Positions 1-9,866 of a stretch of 64,000 nucleotides of DNA are shown here, piece by piece. The notes under the pieces were generated by a model. The model was not told the origin of the DNA, did not search any database, and saw only the letters and a list, made by a program, of their open reading frames with translations. Every line of letters begins with the position of its first letter. The stretch's first letter is position 1. The position numbers were made by a program, and so were the translations under genes. The DNA is taken from the NCBI GenBank assembly GCA_027627225.1, contig CM051029.1, positions 5,552,954 to 5,616,953 on the forward strand, read 5' to 3'. Origin of the DNA: Congeria kusceri (lineage: Eukaryota > Mollusca > Bivalvia > Myida > Dreissenidae).

Positions 1-653
1 TATTGTTGTCTTGTTAACGCGCTGTGACTCACACATTTTTACATGTCTGGGAAATATGACATTTTGCGATCATCTAAATTTGAGAACCTTTAAAACGTTT
101 CTGTGGCAACATTTGAACGTATTAGTATTTTTCACATCGGTTAGCACGTGGGACACTTAATGAACATTTCTCTGATTAGAGAGAATCTAACGACCTTACC
201 TCCGACACCGTGTATTTGGCGTCTCCATCAATCAGACCTATGTACAGATATTTTCTTTGACGTTAATGAAACAAAACTAAATATACCCAAACGGTAAGAT
301 AGTTTTTAAAATGTGCATGAATATGTAGGGGTCATTTATTCAACATCTATATCAATCATGAGTTATCTGCGATTTAAACCTCTATGGAGGCGCTCGTGTT
401 CCATGTTTGTAAAACGATCTTTATATGTGTGTATTATAATTGAAATTATCTAACACCAGTACATATGGTAAAGGTACATAGTGGCAACATTGTTTTTTCT
501 ACATTACCCATTGCAACCTGTAACTGCCTACTGTTAGTAAGAATGTTACATACATGTACGCATGTTCGTGCTAACCGTTGCTCCATTATATAAAACACAC
601 GTTTCGTACTTGTTTAAAACAAAACAGTTTTTAAAGATATTTCTTTTATTTAG
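1..653. other. No gene seen; upstream flank or intron
   Basis: AT-rich sequence with no convincing coding exon on either strand. It ends in a pyrimidine-rich tract and TTTAG acceptor just before the first exon I can trace in the recombinase-like pseudogene, so part of it may be intron of that gene. I could not identify a promoter or first exon. Confidence 0.4.
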
Positions 654-741
654 AGAAAAGACTGGAACAGTACATTGTGAAGCAAATATCTGACGACGAA
701 CATGACGATGGAAGTATTACATTGATCGTGAGCAAAACCAG
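654..741 (+). pseudogene. Exon 1 (first traced) of recombinase-like pseudogene
   Basis: Starts after a TTTTATTTAG acceptor and ends CCAG|GTATCT. Read with two leading bases it is open for all 28 codons, lysine-rich at first and then acidic (a run of D and E with a DDEHDD core), and it leaves two bases that join the next exon to form a serine codon. The other two frames contain stops. An earlier exon with the start codon is presumably further upstream. Confidence 0.55.
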
Positions 742-865
742 GTATCTAGTGTTACGTTTTTCATGACTGTGTCATACTGACATTAGAGTCAATGACTGAG
801 ATCGCAGTAAGCTTTTACAACACATGCAATATGGTTATATAATTTATTTCTATCTCTTGGTGCAG

Positions 866-975
866 TGAAGATGCAGCAGGATCAACATCAACATATATGC
901 ACAGTAACAACTCGAGCAAAGCAATGACAGACAGAAGCGCATAAAATGAAGCTGCATCAGAGAAAGAAAGAAAAG
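866..975 (+). pseudogene. Exon 2 of recombinase-like pseudogene, with in-frame TAA
   Basis: Acceptor CTTGGTGCAG, donor AAAAG|GTACTA. The first T completes the codon carried over from exon 1. The frame then reads a serine- and threonine-rich stretch, meets TAA at 942-944, and resumes with NEAASEKERK before splicing in phase 1 onto GKPKPF at 1756. Phase agreement on both sides supports the exon in spite of the stop. Confidence 0.55.
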
Positions 976-1755
976 GTACTAAATACATGTACTTTTGCCG
1001 ACTATCATGTCGATATCATTGGGGTATCTTAGACTGTATCCTTTCATTTAAATGAATATACACATTGCAATTTGAAAATGTAAACAACGAGCTGTTTCTA
1101 GTAGAATTTCACATACACACGTATTTTCGCGCTGATATTTTAATATAAGACATATATCATATTACTGTGCAGGCAGCTTGACCTCCGGTATAATTAGGGC
1201 CCCGCAGATTGTTTTCTCTCCGTCCTTCTGTCCGTCCGTCTGACCGTCAGTCCACATTTATTACGTTTTTTCAGTCGATAACGGATTTTCTTGAAATTTG
1301 TCTTCATTGTAGAGGGTAATTTATAATTGTGCTTTAACATGTGCGTTAAGATGAGGATTTCAATTGTTCTTCCTCCATTCGCAAATTCCTTGGCGCTTTG
1401 ATTATTTTCCTGTATTGACTGTATAGAGAATATTCCTTGTAAACGCACCTCCTTCTGTTGAGGGTTACGTGTAGTTGTGCGTTAAGATGGGGATTTAAAA
1501 TTTTATAAAAAATACATATATTTTCATTTCCTACCATAACTTTAAAAAACTTACTGGCCCAATCTTCAAACAAGCTTTCATTCGGGGCCATTTGTCACTC
1601 CTGCGACAAAGTTCCAGTTGTTTTTGTCTCATGATACTCTACTATTTAGTGCTAACTTGAATAAGTATTATTTGTAACATAATACGTGTTAACGTCATAA
1701 AATAACCAATATCTAGTGTCACCGCGTTGTGTCATGGTTGTTCTTCTTTTACCAG
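976..1755 (+). other. Intron with degenerate interspersed repeat
   Basis: No coding sequence. Positions about 1190-1600 hold an interspersed repeat: a (TCCG)-rich pyrimidine segment (1208-1255) followed by two related stretches each containing GTGCGTTAAGATG and GGGGAT- or GAGGAT-like ends (about 1330-1360 and 1460-1495), so the repeat body is itself partly duplicated. The two minus-strand ORFs over this segment are repeat translations. Confidence 0.5.
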
Positions 1756-3234
1756 GGAAACCTAAACCATTTCGTGGTTTTTTTTCGGCCAAATTACCTG
1801 ATCATATGAAAAGTCAGCATACATCTGAAAAGGAAGTAATTGCTGCAATGAAATTACCAAAGCCAGAACAACATCACGCATTTGCCAGTTTGAGAACGAA
1901 GGGTATATATCTAGCAAATATGAAACAAATAAGAGATGGAAATACAAAGGATTTAATTCGAGAAAGAAAACAAGGGAATGATGAGATCGTTACATGTTCA
2001 GTGTGTAAAGCGTTTTTATCGAAGACATCCTTTTACAAACACAAGAAAAAATGTCATTCAGCTGTTTCAGAAGTGTCATCAAGCGCAATAAATGTTACTC
2101 TCATGCAATATGAAAACACTGGTGAAAAATACGTAGACTATCAGGCAAAAATTTTGAGTCGATTTCGTGACAATGGTGTCGGCAACATGTGTAGAAATAA
2201 AATACATTTGAAGGATTTTGGCTTCCACAGATATATTGCAAAGGGCGGTAACCAGAGCAAAGAGGCTGAAAAGAAATAATCTCTTATGACAATGTTAAGA
2301 CAGTTAGCAAAACTGTTTTTGGACTTCAAAGATATATACAGAAATAGAACGAAAAAATACTGCACATCCATCACAAAAATGTTTGTTAGAGACAATTTTG
2401 AATTTCTAAAAGAGGTTTTGCAGAGCCGTAAGGACTCCAAAAATGACTTGAAGTCATCTCTAGGGTATACAATGAAGAAGTTTGCTAAGTTTAAATATCT
2501 ATCCGTGGGAGAAGACAGGACAGAAACGAGGAAGCCAAAAGAGTTACCTGTTGAGGAAGACGTACAAACGTTAACCAATTATGTGCTACATCAATTAAGA
2601 GAACTAACAACAGATAGATACAATTTTATTTCAAACGACGAATTTACACTTCTCAGAAATTTAGTTTTCTGTCGAGTTACATTATTTAATGCTAGAATAG
2701 GTGGAGAACCCAGTAGATTGACTCTTGAACAATGGAAGGAAGCGGAGAATGATGAATGGCTGGGTAAGTGTACGGACTCGGATCTATCAGAACAGGAGCG
2801 TAAAATGCTCAAAACCATGAAAGTCGCGTAGCAGACAGGCAAAAGGGACGAAAGTCTGATCCCTGTTCTTTTTCCAGAAGATACAATCCCAGGCTTGCGA
2901 ATGCTTGCAGATCCAGAAATAAGGAAAGATGGTGGCGTTAACAAATACAACAAATTTCTTTTCCCATGTACGAATTTGTCAGACAAACATGTGATCGGGT
3001 CCGACAGCATCAGGATTATATGTGCAAAGGCTTTGGTAGAAACGTTAACAGCAACGAAGTTTCGTCATCGAGTGTCGACCAAATATGCACAACTTGAAAC
3101 GGACGAGCAGGAAAGGGGTGCCTTTTACCGCCACATGGGACATAGTGATGCAATCAACAGAAATGTGTACCAGTGTCCTCCGGCCGTATTAGAAGTCACA
3201 CAAGTTGGAAGATTCCTTCACAACATTGACATAG
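1756..3234 (+). pseudogene. Main exon: zinc-finger-like and recombinase core
   Basis: A single frame runs from the acceptor TTCTTCTTTTACCAG to the donor ATAG|GTATGC, broken only by TAA 2277-2279 and TAG 2829-2831. A C-x2-C-x11-H-x3-C/H zinc-finger-like motif lies at 1995-2057. Then come basic and helical segments (2286-2600), the first arginine motif NARIGGEPSRL (R at 2694-2696), the second arginine in KFRH (3063-3065), the conserved histidine of HMGHS (3141-3143) and the candidate nucleophile tyrosine of NVYQ (3168-3170). The usual H of the HxxR box appears as T, so even apart from the stops one catalytic position is atypical. Translation resumes in exactly the same frame after each stop, so these are substitutions, not indels. 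The apparent start at 1716 lies in the intron and is a GTG, so it is not a real start. Confidence 0.8.
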
Positions 3235-3954
3235 GTATGCACATATTTATGAATAACTAAAAATATACTATTTTTGTAAAACATTGTGTGCACACGGTAT
3301 TGACAAGCGACGGTCCAAATGCGATTGGCTATTTTCGGTGATTTTGATTAATGTAAACAGACGAAAAATGCCATAATCTGATGGCATGCATTGATTGAGT
3401 AGTAGTTATAACAGTGTATATAAATGTCCAATCAATTCTGATATTCTACTGCATAATTATATTGATTTAAAAACTAGTTATTGCATAGTGGTAACAACAA
3501 CCTGTTAATATGTTTTAAGAATGCGAGTGTATGAGATCCCAGATTACCAAATGATTATCCGGAACTTAATGGGTTTTGGTCCTTCTATGTGCTGTGTACC
3601 TTTCACTTTTAGTAGGAGAAATAATTTTTGTTTATAAAGGTCATTCTAAAATAAGAACAAACGCGCGCGTCCGTTTAAGTTTGATCCGCATGCTTTACTT
3701 GGATAATACATTCATTGTATATGGCAGTACATGTTGTTATGACGGGCAAAAAGAAATACAAAAATAAAATGTACATGGAAGTAGATACAGGTCCGAGTTA
3801 TCGTCTTTTTCAGTGAAGATATGTCGTAAAATTTTCATAAACAAATACAAAATCAAAATCCCCTAAAATCAACCGATGTCAAAATGGTCAACTGTGCAAA
3901 ATAAATGCTCAAACAGTTACATGATCGCAAAATGTCACAGGTTCTGACACGAGG

Positions 3955-3962
3955 TGACGTCA
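3955..3962. promoter_or_regulatory. CRE-type palindrome TGACGTCA
   Basis: Exact TGACGTCA, the binding site of CREB/ATF bZIP factors, in the context GAGG-site-CGG. It lies in the third traced intron of the pseudogene. Function is not shown; an 8-base match is weak evidence alone. Confidence 0.3.
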
Positions 3963-4181
3963 CGGAGATTACTAGATTAGTGTTTACTAAAGTTAAGCAA
4001 AGTTAGCAAGTTTTAGAAAACTTGAGCCACCGGCCTTGGTGAGTGGTTCATACGTTTTCATGCCGAACAAATAAACTTATCTTTATTCAACACTTACGTA
4101 ATATTTTATTTGTCCCAGTTTTTATTTTTATTTTGCAAATATACGAAATAATACATACTAAATAAAAAGAAAAACATAAAG

Positions 4182-4189
4182 TGACGTCA
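4182..4189. promoter_or_regulatory. Second CRE-type palindrome TGACGTCA
   Basis: A second exact TGACGTCA 227 bases downstream of the first. The pairing within one AT-rich intron is why both are listed. Confidence 0.3.
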
Positions 4190-4321
4190 TAAAATAGCGT
4201 AACTAGATTGCGCGTGTTGTAATAAAGCAAAGTTCATTCACCAGGGATTCATTTCGTTATATTACGTTTAAATTTTATATCATTACTAAATGGAAAACTG
4301 TTAATCTGATTATGCTGACAG

Positions 4322-4381
4322 AAACACAAGAACAATCAAACCAAATAATGGAACAGATCACAAACACAATGACAAGAAACG
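4322..4381 (+). pseudogene. Exon 4 of recombinase-like pseudogene
   Basis: Acceptor TGCTGACAG, donor AAACG|GTAAGC. Joined to the phase-1 end of the main exon it reads an open, Q-, N- and T-rich stretch including QIMEQITNTM, and it again ends in phase 1. Low-complexity linker; no motif. Confidence 0.5.
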
Positions 4382-4864
4382 GTAAGCTATTCTTTTGTGT
4401 TTGCCCATAGTAATTTTCTGTAGTTAAACCTCACATAATGAAAACAGTGTTCCGTCATACTCTTAGCCCGGACATCTCGTTCATAGACCTTGTTCATAGA
4501 ACTTGTGCTTAACCTACAGAGCTTTCCGGCTCTCATAAACCCCTTAAGCGTTCTAATGCCATATCGCCGCCACTGTGGTTTTGGTTATCTTGGTTAACAG
4601 CTCCGGTAAGGTAGTCATTGTTGCATATCAGTCTTTTTTTTTTCTTATGCTATGCATAATGATGTGTACTGACTTGTTATTAAAACTATTTTGCCAACAA
4701 AACATGTGCTTTGTTTGGTAAATTACGACTGGGCTACTTTGGCGGTTTGTAATGGAAGTGTCCGTTATACAGAAAACTTTTTTTTTCAGGATGATGTGTC
4801 TATGTTTACAAACATTATTTACAGAATTAATTTGGACGTATTCACAAGTATCTTCTCTGTACAG

Positions 4865-4953
4865 AATCAACCATGCGGGAATCGTTTGCTTCAAAAATGC
4901 ACGATTCGGATTCTACAGAAATAAGCAGTGGCGGAGAAATTTACATCTCAATG
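4865..4953 (+). pseudogene. Exon 5 of recombinase-like pseudogene
   Basis: Acceptor CTCTGTACAG, donor CAATG|GTAGGT. In the phase required by exon 4 it is fully open and acidic/serine-rich, with DSDSTEISSGGEIYISM, and it ends in phase 0. The longer plus-strand ORFs over this interval at 4691-4967 use other frames and ignore the splice sites. Confidence 0.55.
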
Positions 4954-5127
4954 GTAGGTTAGCATAATTATAGTAATATTTCTCAGAGTGTTCCTTACTT
5001 TATTAAACAAAATATTAAACAATATTTAAAGGATTCGAAAATAACTAAAGACGAATCATCTGTCGGCTAAATTAATTATACTCCTATATTGATAAATTAC
5101 TGAGTTATAAAATTTGCTTTTGTTTAG

Positions 5128-5170
5128 GATGGTGAAGAAATCTCAATTGACAAAGGTTCACATATTGAAG
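5128..5170 (+). pseudogene. Exon 6 of recombinase-like pseudogene
   Basis: Acceptor CTTTTGTTTAG, donor TTGAAG|GTAAGA, the strongest donor in the gene. It continues the acidic linker in phase 0 (DGEEISIDKGSHIE) directly from exon 5, which is good support for both. Confidence 0.55.
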
Positions 5171-5194
5171 GTAAGACCCATAATTTTAATTATT

Positions 5195-6010
5195 GTCTTT
5201 ACCAGTGTTTTTTAGTGCTCATGGTGAGCTTTTGTGATTGCCCGTTGTCCGTCGTGCGTGCGTGCGTGCGTGCGTGTGTGCGTGCGTGCGTGCGTCGTCA
5301 ACTTTTCATTCAAACAACATCTCCTCCTAAACCGCTTGGCAGATTTTCACCAAACTTCACAGGAATGATCCTTGTGGAGACTTCTTTCAAGGTTGTTCAA
5401 ATCTTTCCGGTCCGCTAAATATGTAGGTCACCAGAGCTAAAAAATGGATTTAAAAAATGAAAACTTTAAAAACCTTCTTCTATGAAACCGCAGGCTCAGA
5501 GCTTTCATATTTGATATGTGACATCCTCTAGAGGTTCCCTACAAAGATTATTCAAATTATGCCTCAGGGGCAAAACGATCCACGTCCAGGGCGTCACATG
5601 GTTTATATAGAATATGTATCAAAATGACTTTAAATATCTTCTCCTCTGAAACCACAAGGCCCAGAGGTTTCATAGTTGGTATGTAACATCCTATAGTGGT
5701 CCTCTACAAAGATCATTAAAATTATGCCCCGGGCGTCAAAACTGGCCACGCCCCGGGGTTCTCATGGTTTATGTAAGATATATAGCAAAATGACTTTAAA
5801 AATAGTCTCCTCTGAACCCGCAAGGCCCAGAGGTTTCATATTTGGTATGTAACATCCTTTAGTGGTCCTTTACAAAGTTTGTTCAAATTATGCCCCATGG
5901 GTCAAAACTGACCACACCCCAGGGGTCACATGGTTTATTTAGACATAAATAGCATAATGACTTTAAAAATCTCCTCTGAAACCGCATGGCCTAGAGGTTT
6001 CATATTTGAT
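5195..6010 (+). repeat. Interspersed repeat with (GTGC)n and ~170-bp tandem body
   Basis: Begins around GCTCATGGTGAGCTTTTGTG, a segment I recognise as a common bivalve interspersed repeat head. It then has a (GTGC)n microsatellite at 5254-5296, then degenerate tandem monomers. The phrase 'CTCTGAAACCGCAAGGCCCAG' recurs with changes at about 5486, 5649, 5812 and 5973, a period of roughly 160-175 bp, each followed by TTTCATATTTGGTATGTAACATCC. It sits inside the intron between exons 6 and 7. Non-coding; the 67-aa ORF over the microsatellite is an artefact. Confidence 0.65.
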
Positions 6011-6366
6011 TCATCGTACAGTTGCAGAATGTTTATAAAATGTTAAATTGCGATATTTTGGAGGTTAGTACATAAGAAAAACGCTAAAATATAGCTTGAA
6101 TATATGTCATATTAAATGTATTTGTTATATTCAGATAATTAATGTGACTGCACGAGAATGGCCATACGACTAAGGACATGGGATTTTCTTTCAAGAACCA
6201 TTAACTTCTTGGCTATTTTATGAAATGTACATGATACTTTCAGAGTTAACGAATCACTCCTTCATTCCGTTGTTGTTTAGATACCCAGGGACACATTGCA
6301 ATGTGTAAAGTCTAAACTTAATAAAGTTTACATGTATAAGAATAACTAATATTTATTTTGTTTCAG

Positions 6367-6400
6367 CATATTGGCAGTAACTTTGGCAAAAGGATTAAGG
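6367..6400 (+). pseudogene. Exon 7 (short, frame uncertain)
   Basis: Acceptor ATTTTGTTTCAG, donor AAGG|GTAAGT, both strong. The phase demanded by exon 6 gives YWQ then a stop, while another frame gives GSNFGKRIK. A one-base change inside the exon would explain both readings. Tentative. Confidence 0.4.
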
Positions 6401-7520
6401 GTAAGTAATGTATGCTGATAAAAAACATGTCTCAATAAAAAATGGGGTATTTAATGAGAATATAGCAGAACTCTGCTATTTAATCAAACTGAAAATTCTA
6501 GTAAGTGTCTAATTCATAAATAAAATTGTTGCTATTCCGTTTATGAATTGAATGGTCTGATGAAAGGATGGCATGTCTGTATTTGGGTTTGAATTTCCGT
6601 CCACTCCTCTCTTGCCTCTCTATTTATATGACCAATTCATATGGAGAAACACGTATATTATGACAATATGTCATTCTGAGTTGGTAATGAACTCGCCAGA
6701 TATGAGATTCTTGAAATGGACGGTAGCATTTCGTGAATTGAAGTCTAACTAATATTGTTTTAGTATTCTCGATATGTACCTGTTATTTGTGTGTATATGT
6801 ATTATGACTAGCATAATGATTTAAAAAGAAGCCTGATATAATTTTGTTGGTCTGTTATAGCGGTGCGATATAACGGGAAACAATATCATATCTTTTCGGG
6901 ACAATGCATCATAAGAAGGTGTATGACACTCACATACAAGTCTAATATATTAGATGTGTTAGTTAGAAAGATTAAGGTATTTTGCATATAAATTATTTTG
7001 AGAATTGTCTAGCTGGAAATGGAAAACAGAAGGCTGTTTTATTTTACTGTTCAGTGCTTATATTCTTCAATGCTGGTACATACACAAATATTAAAACCTG
7101 CTCTTGCCAGAAACCAATGGGTATTTCTTAATACTTTTAAGGAAATACGCTTCTGTTCTGTGTCAAAATCCTCAAGCTAGTTTGATTTTTCGAAGAAACA
7201 TTGCTTCCTCAGTGAGGGTTTAGAATCCATATATGGCTATGTTGAAATCATGGAAACGTTTCGTGTCTAAAACCACCGCATATTAAAGTAATATTGTTTC
7301 TTGTATAACCCTCTAAAAGTACTTTGAGACATTTATGTTTGCGAAAATGTGACGTTTAGTTTTGTTGTACGGCTCTACAGAAAATCTAATATGGTTTTGT
7401 TGTCTATCGAAGCTTTGAAAATCATGCCAGAACACAAGTGACACGTTTGCTACAGATAACCATTGGTTAAACTCAGTTAAGCGATCTAATGCCATCGTTG
7501 CCCTCTTCTTTTATTAATAG
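6401..7520 (+). other. Intron; nothing recognised
   Basis: AT-rich with no recognisable exon, repeat family or RNA gene. The minus-strand ORF at 7313-7495 has no supporting features. Confidence 0.4.
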
Positions 7521-7628
7521 TTTGACGGTAAACTGTATGGAAAGAAGAAGATACCCAACGGCTGAACATATACTTTTCCAGTACAGTACACGACATTTCT
7601 AAATGGGACACTAAAGGAAATTTACCAG
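7521..7628 (+). pseudogene. Exon 8, broken by two single-base shifts
   Basis: Acceptor CTTCTTTTATTAATAG, donor TTACCAG|GTGGGT. Three pieces of sensible protein lie head to tail in three frames: FDGKLYGKKKIP at the start, TAEHILFQYSTRHF in the middle, and KWDTKGNLP at the end, the last splicing in phase onto the final exon. The breaks fall near the run CCCAAC (about 7556) and at TTTCTAAA (about 7599). This is decay by indels, unlike the substitutions in the main exon. Confidence 0.6.
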
Positions 7629-7902
7629 GTGGGTGAAATTATAAAATATGTTGATCTCCAGTTGTAAGGATCACAATTAACAAAAGTCGCAATGCAGGTT
7701 CTAGTTATGAAAGTAAATTCAACTTGTATTCGGCAATTTTTAGAACAAAATATATAATGTGATCTTATGACCACAGATCAAATACTTTCATTTTGTATAG
7801 CATTGTTGTGGTCACGATACCAAACTTGGTACTAATAAGTGTAATTAACAACCACCATTTCATCTTCAGCTTTGTAATTACACTCACAATTTTACATTTT
7901 AG

Positions 7903-8057
7903 GATACTCCGGAATTCGGGAATTCATTCGTCTTCATCCTGATATTCACGCTGATCTGCCTCTCGCTGAACGATTAAAAGTAATACACGCTAAACTATAT
8001 AATGAACGTAACAAGTCCAGAAGAATAGCTCTTTTGCATTCAACACAAATGAAATGA
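7903..8057 (+). pseudogene. Terminal exon of recombinase-like pseudogene
   Basis: Acceptor TTTTACATTTTAG. In the phase set by the end of exon 8 it is open for about 50 codons to TGA 8055-8057. It encodes a charged, probably helical C-terminus that includes GIREFIRLHPDI and ends in ALLHSTQMK. No known domain recognised. The stop gives the 3' end of the coding region. Confidence 0.6.
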
Positions 8058-8547
8058 AACAAATGTGGTGCAACACATATTTATAATGTATGGCAACAAC
8101 TTTTAAAAATTAGAAAGTTATGTTACAAGAAAGACCTCTGTGATTTAAATGAGGACAGAGGACCATAGTCTGTGGACAAGAAGATCAATATGAACTCTTG
8201 TTGGAATATATAATGGTACCTTATAAGTTAGTTGCATTCTTAAACTGTTGGGTCCAGTTTCTCGAAGGCTTTACTCTTTTAAAGTATATCATCAATCAAA
8301 ATTCCTATTTAACAACCAAAAATAGAATTTATTTAGATTATCGGACATGCAAATTATTGCAATATGAAAATACTGAGCTAAAGCAAAACCAGCTTCAACA
8401 TACTTAATATATTTTTATAAATCGGACCCTCGGTTGAACTCTATGTTATTAGTGTAAACTGTATTGGCCAATTAAAGTACATATATACTAAAGTGCATAC
8501 ATATCTTGCAGACACATAACAAACACTTCCTGGTTAGCATTTTAAGC
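8058..8547 (+). other. Possible 3' untranslated region / flank
   Basis: No coding content recognised; the 69-aa ORF at 8198-8407 has no supporting features. An ATTAAA at about 8471 could serve as a poly(A) signal, but I have no other support. Confidence 0.25.
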
Positions 8548-9866
8548 TCGACTATTCGAAGAAAAGGTGAGCTTTCCTACTACCCCCGGCGTCGGCGTCT
8601 GAATTTGGTTAAAGTGTGTATTCAAAAGTCTTTATCTTCAAAACTACATAAGTTATTCACTTGAAACTTGTAACTTTCATCAATTCCAGTATCATGGGCA
8701 ACATTCCCATAACTCTATTTTGTATTGTTACAGAGTTATGCCCCCTTTTTACATAGATTTTCAAGTTAAAGTTTATATTCAAAAGTTGTGTAACTGCAGT
8801 TCGACATAAGTTATTCTCTTGAAACTTGGAATATACCTTTGTCATTAATTCCAGTATCAGGAGCAACATCTCCCACAAAAGTGCTTTGTCTTTTGACAAA
8901 GTAATGCCGTTTTGTCATATAGATTGTCTGGTTCAAGTTTAAATTCAAAAGTTGTCTAACTTCAAAATCCACACAAGTTGTTCACTTGAAACTTGGAATA
9001 TACCTTTGTCATCAACTCCAGTATCAGAAGTAATATTCTCCATAACTCGGTTTTGTCTTTTGATAGAGTTACGTCTCTTTTTCACATTGATATTCTGGTT
9101 GAAGTTCATATTTAAAAGTTTTGTAACTTTACAACTACATAAGTTATTGTTTTGAAACTTGGAATATACTTTTGACCTCAACTCCAGTATCAGGAGCAAC
9201 ATTTCCCATAACCATGTTTTTTATTCTGACAGAGTCATGCCCATTTTTCATATAGATTTTCTGGTTAAAGTTAATTTTCAAAAGTTTTGTAACTGCAGAA
9301 CTACATAAGTTATTCGCTTGAATCTTGGAATATACTTCTTTCATCAATTCCAGTGCCCGGGGCAACATAGATTTACTGGTTAAAGTTTATATTCAAAAGT
9401 TTTGTAACTACATATGTTATTCACTTAAAACTTGGAATATATCTGTGTCATCAACTCCAGTATCAGGGGCAACATTCCCTATAGCTCTTTGTATTTTGAC
9501 AGAGTTATACCCCTTTATCACATATATTTCTTGTTAAAATTTATATTAAACGGTTTTGTAATTTTAGAACTACATAAGTTATTCACTTGCAACATGGACT
9601 ATATCTGTGTCATCAACACCTTATCAGGTGCAACATTCCCTATAACTCTGTTTTGCATTTTGATAGAGGTATGCCCACTTGTTCCAAAGTCTTCAAATTA
9701 ATAAACTACACAAGATGTTTACTTGAAACTTGGTAAATTTTGATGACATAATTGCCATAACTCAAGTTTTGTATGTCCACAAGTGTATGCCCCTTCCACT
9801 TTCAAACATATGTACCAACTGAAATACTTCAAAGAGTGAAGCGTGCTGTCCTCTGACAGCTCTTGT
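8548..9866 (+). repeat. Tandem-bodied interspersed repeat, ~165-bp monomers
   Basis: Starts AGCTCGACTATTCGAAG, followed by a GGCGTCGGCGTC motif, and ends with CTGACAGCTCTTGTT. I recognise both ends as termini of a widespread bivalve repeat. The body is a degenerate tandem array: the phrase ACATAAGTTATTCACTTGAAACTTGG recurs in varied form at about 8650, 8811, 8978, 9137, 9309, 9417, 9578 and 9717, spacing mostly 160-172 bp with shorter units of 108 and 139. The ORFs on both strands here are translations of the monomers. Confidence 0.7.

Larger units (their letters stand above)
3235..4321 (+). other. Intron; AT-rich, with two CRE palindromes
   Basis: No exon or recognised transposon. It contains two perfect TGACGTCA palindromes, listed separately. 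The ORF at 3576-3767 has no recognisable content. Confidence 0.4.
654..8057 (+). pseudogene. Tyrosine-recombinase-like multi-exon gene, decayed
   Basis: Nine candidate exons (654-741, 866-975, 1756-3234, 4322-4381, 4865-4953, 5128-5170, 6367-6400, 7521-7628, 7903-8057) give about 2.17 kb of coding sequence, roughly 720 codons. Each has AG/GT borders, and phases match from exon to exon through the first six. The protein has a zinc-finger-like motif, a helical middle, then a tyrosine-recombinase pattern: R in NARIGGEPS, R in KFRH, H in HMGHS and Y in NVYQ. In known tyrosine recombinases these residues bind the scissile phosphate and supply the nucleophile for DNA breaking and rejoining. This layout is known from Crypton transposases and from domesticated invertebrate relatives; which of the two this is I cannot tell. 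Three in-frame stops (TAA 942-944, TAA 2277-2279, TAG 2829-2831) and at least two single-base shifts in exon 8 show that the copy is dead or dying. The first coding exon and promoter are not identified. Confidence 0.75.

Noticed and set aside
2277..2831. Stop-codon readthrough or a variant genetic code
   Set aside because: Both TAA and TAG are involved, and the same gene also carries frameshifts in exon 8; decay is simpler.
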